Under the pieces are notes generated by a model that did no database searches, had not been told where the DNA came from, and was given only the letters and a program-made list of their open reading frames with translations. 13,080 bases of DNA, from NCBI GenBank assembly GCA_014730295.1, contig WJIN01000425.1, positions 1 through 13,080 on the forward strand, read 5' to 3'. Shown here piece by piece: positions 6,625-13,080 of the stretch. The translations under genes were made by a program, and so were the position numbers. The stretch's first letter is position 1; each line of letters opens with the position of its first letter. This DNA is from Promethearchaeota archaeon (lineage in GTDB: Archaea > Asgardarchaeota > Lokiarchaeia > Sigynarchaeales > SOKP01).

Positions 6625-7590
6625 TTAGTTCAAAATCCCTACCAAATTTAATTGATATAATCTTTGCAAATCAACATTATTTAGATTAGATTTATTTAAT
6701 ATTCTCGTTATGTTTGCTGTTAGATTTTTTTTTAGTTTTGGATTAAATTTTAAAAATTGGGGGACAGAATCTCTATCATATCCGAAATTTACAAAATCAA
6801 AACCCAATTTTTTATATTTTTTCAGAAAAAGTGGAATCTCTTTTATATTTTCTGTTGTTAAGGTCATTCGACCAAAAATAACTAAATCACTTTTATACAT
6901 TTGCCTAAATTTTCTTAATAAATCTAAAGCATTTAGAACCTTTTCAAATTTAGAACCAACATTTATCTTTTCATGGGTTTCCTTAGTGGCAGAATTTATC
7001 GAAATAACTACAGCTTTAGCTTCTTTTGCTAGTTTTTTTGCCATAAGCTCATCTATTAATGTTCCATTGGTCAATAACATATATTTTTTTTCCATTTGAG
7101 TTAAGTAGTTCAAATATTTAAGGCAATTTTCTATACATAAAGGTTCCCCACCTTGGATTAAAATATTTTCGAAAGGGGAAATATCTATATTTTTGATAAG
7201 AATTTTATGATCCAGAACAGTTTTATCTTTTTGGTAATTTTCAGGATGTTTACACATAATACAATGAATATTACATTGTTCTGAAAAACTGATATGTAAT
7301 CTTTTTAATTCTCTATACTTAATCTCTATTTTATGAGGATTTTTGAAATTTTGATTAGTCTTTCTGACGAAATTGCATTTTTCATAGCATTCTAAATTAC
7401 CATTTAATGATTGAGCTCTATAATTTTTTATAATCTTGTTGTTAATGAGTTTTTTAAGATTTGATTGGTAAATATTCCCTATTTTTTGAGGTTTAACCAA
7501 ACAGCAAGAATAGATGTCACCATTCTTTAGTATTGTAAATCCATCCCATAAATCTGGACAATATGTATTTTTAAAATTAATAATATTCAA
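6625..7590 (-). CDS. Radical SAM protein with SPASM-like cysteines placed at the N terminus
   Basis: 321 residues in an unusual order. Residues 1-75 hold a SPASM-like cluster region: Cys11 in YCPDLWDGFTI, Cys29-Cys30 after the NGDIYSCC turn, GNIYQSNLKKL, then Cys68 and Cys72. The radical SAM core follows, with the 4Fe-4S motif CNIHCIMC (Cys106, Cys110, Cys113), GGEP at 147-150, LLTNGTLID at 172-180 and VVISINSA at 194-201. In most family members the SPASM part follows the barrel, so this is a swapped layout. The start is TTG at 7590, which overlaps the upstream stop as TTGA; an in-frame stop at 7606-7608 and the need for Cys11 leave no better choice. It is followed after one base by the kinase-like gene. 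Probably modifies a peptide or small molecule by radical chemistry; the substrate is unknown. Confidence 0.87.
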   Translation of the reverse strand: MNIINFKNTYCPDLWDGFTILKNGDIYSCCLVKPQKIGNIYQSNLKKLINNKIIKNYRAQSLNGNLECYEKCNFVRKTNQNFKNPHKIEIKYRELKRLHISFSEQCNIHCIMCKHPENYQKDKTVLDHKILIKNIDISPFENILIQGGEPLCIENCLKYLNYLTQMEKKYMLLTNGTLIDELMAKKLAKEAKAVVISINSATKETHEKINVGSKFEKVLNALDLLRKFRQMYKSDLVIFGRMTLTTENIKEIPLFLKKYKKLGFDFVNFGYDRDSVPQFLKFNPKLKKNLTANITRILNKSNLNNVDLQRLYQLNLVGILN

Positions 7591-8108
7591 TCTCCAATTA
7601 TTTTCTCAATATTATCAACTATGATATAGTTCTTATCACCCAAACTACTTTTTATCCTTTCTATATAAAAAGGATCACAGTTCACACAAATAAAATTTTG
7701 GAATTTATTCAATTTAATATTTACATATTTTCCATTTAGTTGCCATTTTCTGATTTGCTTACATTGATTTTTTAGTGATTTTAGAGATATGGGATAATGA
7801 TTTGGGTTGGCCATATTAATATCATACCAAGTAATAGGATGTTTAGGTTCAATGAAGCCATATTTCCCACTTAAAATAATCCAATAATATCCTTTTACTT
7901 TTAAGTTGAATAATTCATACCATTCTAAAAATTTCTTAAATTCTTTACCATAATAAGCTTTCTCCGCTGCATAATATTGATCAGTTTCTTTCATTATATC
8001 CCATATCTTCTCTTTTGTACAAGAAACAATAAATAGAGATTTATTTGGGTCTAATTTGAAGATTTTCTTAATAAGATCTATTTTTTCAGATATCTTTTTG
8101 TCTTTCAA
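7587..8108 (-). CDS. Small protein resembling DUF6884
   Basis: 173 residues. Visible blocks are LFIVSCTKEK at 25-34, YAAEKAYYGKEFKKF at 46-60, YYWIILSGKYGFIEP at 74-88 and TWYDINM at 93-99. This order (a 'SC..K' strand, an 'A..lY.g..F' helix, a 'lSgkYGli.P' strand, then 'YD') is what I associate with DUF6884 and with domains related to it near archaeosine/7-deazaguanine enzymes. The function of that family is not established; a nucleotide- or base-related role is a guess. The start appears to be TTG at 8108: the frame is closed upstream by the previous gene's stop at 8130-8132, and the first ATG (residue 39) would delete the SCTKEK strand. Its stop overlaps the next gene's start by 4 bases, and the gene before it ends 21 bases away, so it belongs firmly to the operon. 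Confidence 0.6.
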   Translation of the reverse strand: MKDKKISEKIDLIKKIFKLDPNKSLFIVSCTKEKIWDIMKETDQYYAAEKAYYGKEFKKFLEWYELFNLKVKGYYWIILSGKYGFIEPKHPITWYDINMANPNHYPISLKSLKNQCKQIRKWQLNGKYVNIKLNKFQNFICVNCDPFYIERIKSSLGDKNYIIVDNIEKIIGD

Positions 8109-8129
8109 TTTTTTTCTCGTTTTAGAATT

Positions 8130-9284
8130 TTAATTCAAATTAATTTTCTTTAAATATTTTTCAAGGAGTAGTTTATATCTCATTTCTTTGATCGATTCAT
8201 CTATTTTTCCTTTTAAATCATAAGAATCGGCTAATGGATTATCTGAATATTTGAAGATATATATAAAACTAAATCTAATTTTATCGAGTAAATTTAATGT
8301 TTTCTTAAAATCTTTTTTAGTTTCACCCGGAAATCCTACTATGAGATGAGTCCCTAAATGAATATCAGGCATTAAGCGATTAAAATAAGAGAGTTCTTCT
8401 ATAACATCTTCAATTCTATATGGACGACGCATGTTTTTTAAAATTCTATTACTCCCTGATTGAATTGGAAAATTTAGTAAACCTATATTTTTCTTATTTT
8501 TTTTAAATAAAAGTAATAAATCATCGAAGAATTTAATAAGCCACTGAATTCCAAAATCTTGGAAATAGATTTTATATTCTCCATTAATAACGAAAATCTT
8601 TTTTAATATTTCCACAATATTAGTATTTATGTCTAGACCATAAGCGCCAGAATCACCACCAGTGAAGAATATAGTATCTATATTCTTAGAAATAGCACCT
8701 TTAAATTCCTTAATTACATCATTTACTGGTTTGCTTTTTAATTCTTTTGTAGCAAAACGAGTAACACAATAACTACAATTACCTAAACAACCATAATTCA
8801 ATCTGATTTTATATCCTCTCTTTGCTTTCTCATATTCTTCACGATATTTACTATAATGGATATTTATTTTTTTCCCGTTATGAAATCTATTCTCAAATTG
8901 CGTAATATTAGGATCTGGTATTTCTTGATATTTTACTTGAGATTTGATTATATTATCAATTCTTTCTGTTTCTCTCAGAGGTAAAATCCCAATATTTTCT
9001 ATATTTTTGAGTCTTAGAGGATTAATTGATGGTAAACATCCACCAATGATAAATTTTGATTGTTCCTTTCTCTCTTTATTAATTAATTTGATATTATCTA
9101 TAGAAATTTCCTCAAATTCTTTTATAAAAGCACATGTTATATAAAGTATTATATCTGCATCGGAGATATTTTCAGATTGAATGAAATCATTTGCTTTAAA
9201 ATAATATATAATTTTTTGAGCGTCTAACTTTCTTTTTTCACAACCAATATAATCAACATAAAACTGAGTTTTTTCTTTTAACAT
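8130..9284 (-). CDS. Methylthiotransferase-family (MiaB/RimO/CDKAL1-like) radical SAM enzyme lacking TRAM
   Basis: 384 residues. The N-terminal UPF0004 domain has its three cluster cysteines: Cys15 in DYIGCEKRKLDAQ, Cys51 in YITCAFIKE and Cys83 in GGCLPSI. The radical SAM domain follows with YGCLGNCSYC (Cys166, Cys170, Cys173). Later segments PIQSGSNRILKNMRR and HLIVGFPGET are typical of the family. Methylthiotransferases add a methylthio group to tRNA t6A or i6A, or to a ribosomal protein aspartate. The C-terminal TRAM domain, which normally grips RNA or protein substrate, is missing: sequence stops just after the barrel at ILEK-like LLLEKYLKKINLN. The archaeal tRNA enzyme (e-MtaB type) usually has TRAM and is not in such an operon. 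So this copy may act on a non-standard substrate made by its neighbours (inference). ATG at 9284; 25 bases separate it from the methyltransferase gene. Confidence 0.9.
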   Translation of the reverse strand: MLKEKTQFYVDYIGCEKRKLDAQKIIYYFKANDFIQSENISDADIILYITCAFIKEFEEISIDNIKLINKERKEQSKFIIGGCLPSINPLRLKNIENIGILPLRETERIDNIIKSQVKYQEIPDPNITQFENRFHNGKKINIHYSKYREEYEKAKRGYKIRLNYGCLGNCSYCVTRFATKELKSKPVNDVIKEFKGAISKNIDTIFFTGGDSGAYGLDINTNIVEILKKIFVINGEYKIYFQDFGIQWLIKFFDDLLLLFKKNKKNIGLLNFPIQSGSNRILKNMRRPYRIEDVIEELSYFNRLMPDIHLGTHLIVGFPGETKKDFKKTLNLLDKIRFSFIYIFKYSDNPLADSYDLKGKIDESIKEMRYKLLLEKYLKKINLN

Positions 9285-9309
9285 TTTTTACAAATCTTGT
9301 CTTTTTCAA

Positions 9310-10020
9310 TCAATAATGCCAATCAATATTTAATAAATCCAAGATCTTTATTTTAATTCTAAATAAAAGATTATTTATAATAGCTCGTGAACCAATTGTA
9401 TTGAAGTAAGTATCAAAATAGATTTCCTTACGTTTCGGTCTACTTTGTGGAAATTTTTCTCTCCATTTACCATAATTTTTTGTTGCGATACAGAAGATAT
9501 AAATTGAAGTTCTTTTATGCTCATTATAATTAATATAGAGTGTTTTAAGTCCATTCTTTTTGAACAATTTTATTATAGCTGTCGGAGTGAAACGCCAATA
9601 ATCTTTAAATTTCTCTCCATGTTCTAATTGAAGAAAAGGAACGACGATAATAACAATATCATTTGTTAACAAACATAGATTTTCAAAGGCTTTTTTAAAA
9701 TCATAGATATGTTCCAATGTAGTATGATTAAATACAACATCAAATTTTTCAATCAAATCATCTTCTAAATCCATTTCCAAATCTAATTTAATTTCATTTT
9801 TATTTATATTATTTTGAAAACCCTCCTCTTTCTCAGGAGGATTTGAAATGTAATATTTAGAACAATTCTTAAAATATCTGCGATAAAAGTTACCTTCTTT
9901 ATCTATATCTTTCCACCCAGAAACGTTTATTACTTCTCCTCTGTATAAATGACTAAATTTTAAAAGTTCCCTATTTGACCACTCTCTGGGTACTCGAAAT
10001 TTTTTGTCTTTAAGGATCAT
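9310..10020 (-). CDS. Class I SAM-dependent methyltransferase
   Basis: 236 residues. GEVINVSGWKDID at 28-40 occupies the place of the SAM-binding first strand and loop, although the usual E/DxGxGxG is degenerate. KFDVVFNHTTLEHIYD at 92-107 is the clear strand-4 motif of methyltransferase type 11/12 families. Residues 121-128 form the next strand (IVIIVVPF), followed by KDYWRFTPTAIIKLFKKNGLK at about 139-159, a block common in methyltransferases of surface-glycan and natural-product clusters. The last 60 residues are basic and aromatic and are not recognised. Probable N- or O-methylation of a metabolite, sugar or peptide. It is the first of the six tightly packed genes; 78 bases separate it from the small Smr gene. 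ATG at 10020; no Shine-Dalgarno. Fold confidence is good, substrate unknown; the weak glycine motif leaves SAM binding to be confirmed. Confidence 0.78.
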   Translation of the reverse strand: MILKDKKFRVPREWSNRELLKFSHLYRGEVINVSGWKDIDKEGNFYRRYFKNCSKYYISNPPEKEEGFQNNINKNEIKLDLEMDLEDDLIEKFDVVFNHTTLEHIYDFKKAFENLCLLTNDIVIIVVPFLQLEHGEKFKDYWRFTPTAIIKLFKKNGLKTLYINYNEHKRTSIYIFCIATKNYGKWREKFPQSRPKRKEIYFDTYFNTIGSRAIINNLLFRIKIKILDLLNIDWHY

Positions 10021-10098
10021 CGATATATTATTTGGTTTTATAATAACTTTAAAATAATAAAAATTTAATATTTTTTATTTAGATTCAGATTTTTAATC

Positions 10099-10341
10099 TT
10101 ATTTAATGAGAAAACGAGTTTCTCCTTGATTTTTAGTCATCTTTCTCTTTAATCGGAATCCGGCTTTTTTTATTTCTCTAATAAAACCGTCAGATTGGAT
10201 ATAATCTTTCAAAATCCTTCCATGGTGGAATCCATGGATGATGGTAATCTCTTTAATATCTTTCACTCGACACTCCTCTAAAAAATATAAAATCTCGTCA
10301 ATTGCCTCCCATAAATGAAGTCCGTGAATATCGATTTCCAT
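10099..10341 (-). CDS. Stand-alone Smr domain protein
   Basis: 80 residues that are nothing but an Smr domain: DIHG at 4-7, the helix to Cys24, IIHGFHHGRILKDY at 34-47 and FIREIKKAGF at 53-62. Aligned without gaps, residues 2-64 share 28 of 63 positions with residues 231-293 of the winged-helix/zinc-finger/Smr protein at 1980-2912, including the unusual HG(Y/F)HHG loop, so the two are close paralogues. Smr domains bind or cut nucleic acids; free-standing ones can act as nucleases or as partners of larger proteins. The second acidic/His motif of active Smr nucleases cannot be judged confidently here. ATG at 10339-10341. It sits 85 bases after the 814-residue gene and 78 before the methyltransferase gene on the same strand, so it may be co-transcribed with either. 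It could be a partner or competitor of the larger paralogue (inference). Confidence 0.85.
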   Translation of the reverse strand: MEIDIHGLHLWEAIDEILYFLEECRVKDIKEITIIHGFHHGRILKDYIQSDGFIREIKKAGFRLKRKMTKNQGETRFLIK

Positions 10342-10426
10342 CTCTAATAGTATTAAAAGGTTCTTTTTTTATGTTTTTGTAAATTTGAATGGATTTTGTA
10401 ATTATCCGAATTATCTTAATTGCCTA

Positions 10427-12871
10427 TTATATCATAATTTTTGTAAATAAATTTTGATATTGATGAAAATAAGACTTTAAAACATCTAGTCCTTGATAAT
10501 GTTCCATTTTAATATGCATTTTTTCAAGATTTTTATTTGCTATAGACAAAAAATTTTTTGCTCTTTCTCTATCTCTATATTCCCAAAATAAAAATGATTT
10601 CAAAGAATTTGAAATAAAATCCAATATAAGACCAAAATTTTCAAAAGTTTTAATTTGAAAGATTTTTAAAACATCTATTTGATCCATGCGTAAGTAATAC
10701 CATCCCAAATATTCGATATAATTATCAAGATATAATAATGCCCATTCTAAACCAAAATTTCTATATATAATTATTAACATTTCATATAGATATTCAAATT
10801 GATGTGTTGTAGAATAATATAGATTAATATCTAAAACCTCAATCAATTGAGCTGTATCTTCTTTTAATTTTTTTTTCATACTCTCCCATTCTTCTATATC
10901 CCACTCGCTAGGCACTTCATATTTTTTTGGAAATACTACTTTAAAGACATAATCATCGTTTTCAAATTTTTTAGAAAAAATCCCTTGAATTTTCTCAAGC
11001 CTATTATCTTCGATTTTGGAAATAGTTGAGTTTCCAAATTTTCTTCTTCCTTCTTCTTTAATTTTATAATTTTTTGGAATCACATTAGAATCAATATTAA
11101 GTAAAGATGTTATATCAAAATCTCCTGGTATTTCTTCCATTACGTTTTCCATAATTCTTACTTTTTCTTTCAAATCCCATTGATTCATATTCAAAAGTTC
11201 TTGAAAAGTGTTAATATTTTTAAAATATGGTATCAATTTGAATAAAAGAATGCCTATTTCAATGTCTTTAGGATATTTATTTAATAAAAATTGAATTATT
11301 TCTGATATTTTCTCAAAATCAAAGATTTCATATCCTTTAAGATATATATTAATGATTTTTTTGTAAATAGGATGAATATACTTCTTATCTAAATTCGGGG
11401 CAATTATATCTAATATATCAGTAATTTCATGTTTAACTTCTTTATTAATTTTTTCGCCTTTTTCTATTATATTTGTTAAATGATCTAACCTTTCTGTTGT
11501 TTGTCGAATTAAAAAAGCTATCTCGTCAAAATTGGCATCCTCAGTCAATCCAATTTTATTTTCATTGATCTTCTTGAAAATGTCATCAGAAATAGCGCTA
11601 TAACTGAGCCTAAAGTCTTTTTCTTCTTTGTTTATTTTCTTTTTTAATTCTTCATAAGATTCTGAATGATATTTCTGATAAATTCTTATAAGAAAAAGCA
11701 AATGACTCTCAAGTATAACTGATTCTAACATCAATTTCTTATGGACGGGATTAAAAAGATCTTTAATATTATTAAATAATTTAGAGATCAAGTTCTCAAG
11801 ATATTCAATTTTTTGATCTGTGTTTATTTCAGAGGGAAAGATAAATTTTTCAAAGGTTTTTTTCTCCTCAGTTGAAATCATTTGTGGTGATAAGAGATAT
11901 TCGGACCAATAAGTCATTTTCTGCTCGTTTGGGAGAAGCTGTAATGGAGGAAGTGTATAATTTTGGTCATTTTCCGCTATTCTTATTCTTTCTAAAAAAC
12001 GGAAGATATATTCTCTAATATATATCATAAAACAGATTTTAAATTTATAGAAGAACTCTTGAAGTTCTGTTTTATTGGTTGAGCTACTTCTAACTTCATC
12101 ATAAATAAAATTTGAAAATTGTAATAGAAAATCAAAATTTTTTTTTAGATCGGCTTCTGGAAATTCCCAACAAATTATAAATTTTGGAAAATAAGTTTCG
12201 ATTCTTTGTCTAATAAGATAAAGAATTGGATCATCGTACAGCAAATAATATTTTTCTTCTTGTAGTTTTCTCTTACTTTTTAAAACAAATTCTACGATTT
12301 TATCAGAATCTTTTAGTTGATCGATTAGATCAGTAAATTTATATATTTTAAAATTATGATAGTTGCTAATAAAATCATATTTTTTATCAGGATGACTATA
12401 TACTAAATACAAAGCCAAATCAAAGAATAATGTATAATTTTCTTCAATTCGTTCCCTACTAAAATCGAAATATTTTAAATATGAATATAAATCACCAAAA
12501 AGTTCTCTATAAGTTACCGGAAGTGAGAGTTGATTCAGATATGGGTATTCAGTTTCTAAATATCTTGTAAGTATTTTATTAATTGTCTGCCACTCATATC
12601 TACTTACCATAATCTCTCCAATTTTAGTCTTCTCATTCTGTTCTTTATATTCTTCATAGAATTTTTCAGTTAGACGATATTTAGAACGATAATTTTCGTG
12701 ATCTACTTTAAAATCTTTTATATAATCCAGATTCTTTAAATTATTCAAGTGTCTTGAGAGTGTTGACTCACTTTTTAATAAATCTCCTCCTTGCTCATTT
12801 AGTTCAGTAAAGGATTTTTCGGACTCTCTTAACAATTCAATAATTTTTTCTTCCCTTTTTTTTAGATCCAT
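10427..12871 (-). CDS. Large winged-helix protein with long all-helical region, function unknown
   Basis: 814 residues. Residues about 1-75 form a winged helix-turn-helix: a first helix KIIELLRESEKSF, a recognition-helix region SESTLSRHLNNL, then a wing and YRLTEKF strand, as in ArsR/MarR-type DNA binders. From about residue 88 to the end the sequence is almost wholly helical, rich in Tyr, Phe, Leu, Lys and Glu, and resembles degenerate TPR- or HEAT-like helical repeats, though I can set no clear repeat period. No Walker motif, nuclease motif, zinc site or membrane segment is visible, so a STAND-type ATPase is not supported. A DNA-binding head on a long scaffold suggests a regulator or sensor. 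It heads the run of minus-strand genes. Its promoter overlaps a perfect inverted repeat at 12906-12920, a good place for autoregulation. ATG at 12871; a TATA-like box 25-33 bases upstream predicts a leaderless transcript. Confidence 0.75.
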   Translation of the reverse strand: MDLKKREEKIIELLRESEKSFTELNEQGGDLLKSESTLSRHLNNLKNLDYIKDFKVDHENYRSKYRLTEKFYEEYKEQNEKTKIGEIMVSRYEWQTINKILTRYLETEYPYLNQLSLPVTYRELFGDLYSYLKYFDFSRERIEENYTLFFDLALYLVYSHPDKKYDFISNYHNFKIYKFTDLIDQLKDSDKIVEFVLKSKRKLQEEKYYLLYDDPILYLIRQRIETYFPKFIICWEFPEADLKKNFDFLLQFSNFIYDEVRSSSTNKTELQEFFYKFKICFMIYIREYIFRFLERIRIAENDQNYTLPPLQLLPNEQKMTYWSEYLLSPQMISTEEKKTFEKFIFPSEINTDQKIEYLENLISKLFNNIKDLFNPVHKKLMLESVILESHLLFLIRIYQKYHSESYEELKKKINKEEKDFRLSYSAISDDIFKKINENKIGLTEDANFDEIAFLIRQTTERLDHLTNIIEKGEKINKEVKHEITDILDIIAPNLDKKYIHPIYKKIINIYLKGYEIFDFEKISEIIQFLLNKYPKDIEIGILLFKLIPYFKNINTFQELLNMNQWDLKEKVRIMENVMEEIPGDFDITSLLNIDSNVIPKNYKIKEEGRRKFGNSTISKIEDNRLEKIQGIFSKKFENDDYVFKVVFPKKYEVPSEWDIEEWESMKKKLKEDTAQLIEVLDINLYYSTTHQFEYLYEMLIIIYRNFGLEWALLYLDNYIEYLGWYYLRMDQIDVLKIFQIKTFENFGLILDFISNSLKSFLFWEYRDRERAKNFLSIANKNLEKMHIKMEHYQGLDVLKSYFHQYQNLFTKIMI

Positions 12872-12894
12872 CTTATTTAATTATTATCTTGGCA

Positions 12895-12904
12895 GTTTAT
12901 TTGA
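12895..12904 (-). promoter_or_regulatory. TATA-like box for the 814-residue gene
   Basis: Read on the minus strand this is TCAAATAAAC, centred about 28 bases before the ATG at 12871, the correct distance for an archaeal TATA box with transcription starting at or next to the start codon. It is a weak match, judged mainly on position. The inverted repeat at 12906-12920 lies immediately upstream, over the BRE position. Confidence 0.4.
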
Positions 12905-12905
12905 C

Positions 12906-12920
12906 AGTTGGTAGCCAACT
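12906..12920. promoter_or_regulatory. Perfect inverted repeat AGTTGG-TAG-CCAACT, candidate operator
   Basis: A 6-3-6 palindrome whose arms have 50% G+C in a promoter region otherwise near 20%, so it stands out from its surroundings. It lies in the 109-base divergent region between the 814-residue winged-helix gene and a NYN nuclease gene, next to the TATA-like box of the former and about 30 bases from that of the latter. Winged-helix dimers bind such symmetric sites, so autoregulation by the adjacent protein is the simplest reading (inference). Confidence 0.5.
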
Positions 12921-12923
12921 TTC

Positions 12924-12937
12924 ATAGTTAATAGTTA
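12924..12937. repeat. Tandem ATAGTTA x2
   Basis: Two exact copies of ATAGTTA follow each other within the divergent promoter, between the inverted repeat and the plus-strand TATA-like box. They could be half-sites for a regulator, but a 7-base tandem in AT-rich DNA may be chance. Confidence 0.3.
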
Positions 12938-12949
12938 ATATCATATTAT

Positions 12950-12959
12950 CTATATAAAA
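12950..12959 (+). promoter_or_regulatory. TATA box for the right-end NYN nuclease gene
   Basis: CTATATAAAA is a strong archaeal TATA match, centred about 26 bases before the ATG at 12981. Transcription would start at or very near the ATG, giving a leaderless mRNA. This is one of the best supports in the window for an archaeal host. Confidence 0.55.
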
Positions 12960-12980
12960 TTAACTTAAAAAGTGAGATTG

Positions 12981-13080
12981 ATGGAAAAATATCATATTAT
13001 TGTAGATGGGTCTAATATAGCATTTTCTCACAGGAATGATAAGAGAAAACCAAAATTAGAAAATATCGAAAAAATGATAA
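12981..13080 (+). CDS. NYN/Zc3h12a (Regnase)-like ribonuclease, N-terminal part, 3' truncated by the window edge
   Basis: 33 complete codons from the ATG at 12981 to the edge. The opening KYHIIVDGSNIAFSHR is the first strand of the Zc3h12a-type NYN domain: Asp9 in VDGSN is a metal-binding catalytic acid and Asn12 follows it, then KPKLENIEKMI forms the first helix, where the family commonly reads 'P.l.nI..v'. The gene is AT-rich (about 25% G+C), unlike the C-terminal piece of the same family at 1-236 (about 39%). It is divergent from the 814-residue winged-helix gene and shares its control region, so the two may be co-regulated. The rest of the NYN fold lies outside the window. Confidence 0.75.
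   Translation, partial: MEKYHIIVDGSNIAFSHRNDKRKPKLENIEKMI

Noticed and set aside
6710..7099. Open frame of 129 codons on the plus strand inside the radical SAM gene
   Set aside because: It is antisense to a gene with clear radical SAM motifs and its translation is Phe/Ser-rich low-complexity sequence, as expected opposite Lys/Asn/Glu-rich codons.
10427..12871. STAND/NLR-like defence ATPase
   Set aside because: No Walker A or B motif could be found, despite the winged helix and helical-repeat appearance.
1..13080. CRISPR array, tRNA or rRNA genes, insertion sequences, integrase or attachment sites
   Set aside because: No spaced direct repeats, cloverleaf-like GC-rich stretches, transposase or integrase motifs, or terminal inverted repeats were seen. 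A mobile origin rests only on composition and gene content.

Overview
The window is very AT-rich (roughly a quarter G+C over most of its length) and densely coded. It looks archaeal: starts mostly lack a Shine-Dalgarno sequence, TATA-like boxes lie 25-30 bases before some ATGs (leaderless transcripts), and the proteins mix archaeal and eukaryote-like domains (Regnase/NYN nuclease, C2H2 zinc fingers with Smr, PARP-type zinc finger, small kinase fold). An Asgard archaeon, for example of the Lokiarchaeia, fits best. That placement is inferred from protein content, not from a marker gene.

Left end (1-1717). The 3' part of a Regnase-like NYN nuclease gene, clearly richer in G+C than the rest, is followed by a DarT-like ADP-ribosyltransferase (+). 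A convergent gene (-) encodes a TARG1/DarG-type macrodomain fused to a PARP-type zinc finger. These two look like a toxin/antitoxin pair that writes and removes ADP-ribose on DNA, with an unusual gene order and an unusual extra domain.

Next (1980-2912) is a minus-strand protein with a winged helix, a coiled linker, two C2H2 zinc fingers and a C-terminal Smr domain. A 308-base intergenic region separates it from two plus-strand GT-A glycosyltransferases (3221-4931).

Centre to right (4969-12871). Eight minus-strand genes, read right to left: an 814-residue winged-helix and all-helical protein; a stand-alone Smr domain closely similar to the one at 1980-2912; a SAM methyltransferase; a methylthiotransferase-type radical SAM enzyme without a TRAM domain; a small protein resembling DUF6884; a radical SAM protein with its SPASM-like cysteines at the N terminus; a compact kinase-fold protein; and a conventional radical SAM/SPASM protein. 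The last six are tightly packed (a 4-base overlap, and gaps of 1 to 25 bases) and look like one biosynthetic or modification operon. I do not recognise this combination. Three iron-sulfur radical enzymes with a methyltransferase, a kinase and two convergent glycosyltransferases suggest a modified peptide, RNA or glycan product, but I see no precursor peptide.

Right end (12872-13080). A 109-base divergent region holds a perfect 6-3-6 inverted repeat between two TATA-like boxes. It serves the 814-residue gene on one side and, on the other, the 5' end of a second Regnase-like NYN gene that runs off the window. The window therefore starts with the C-terminal part and ends with the N-terminal part of the same nuclease family, which could mean paralogues at both ends of an island or a circular molecule opened inside one gene.
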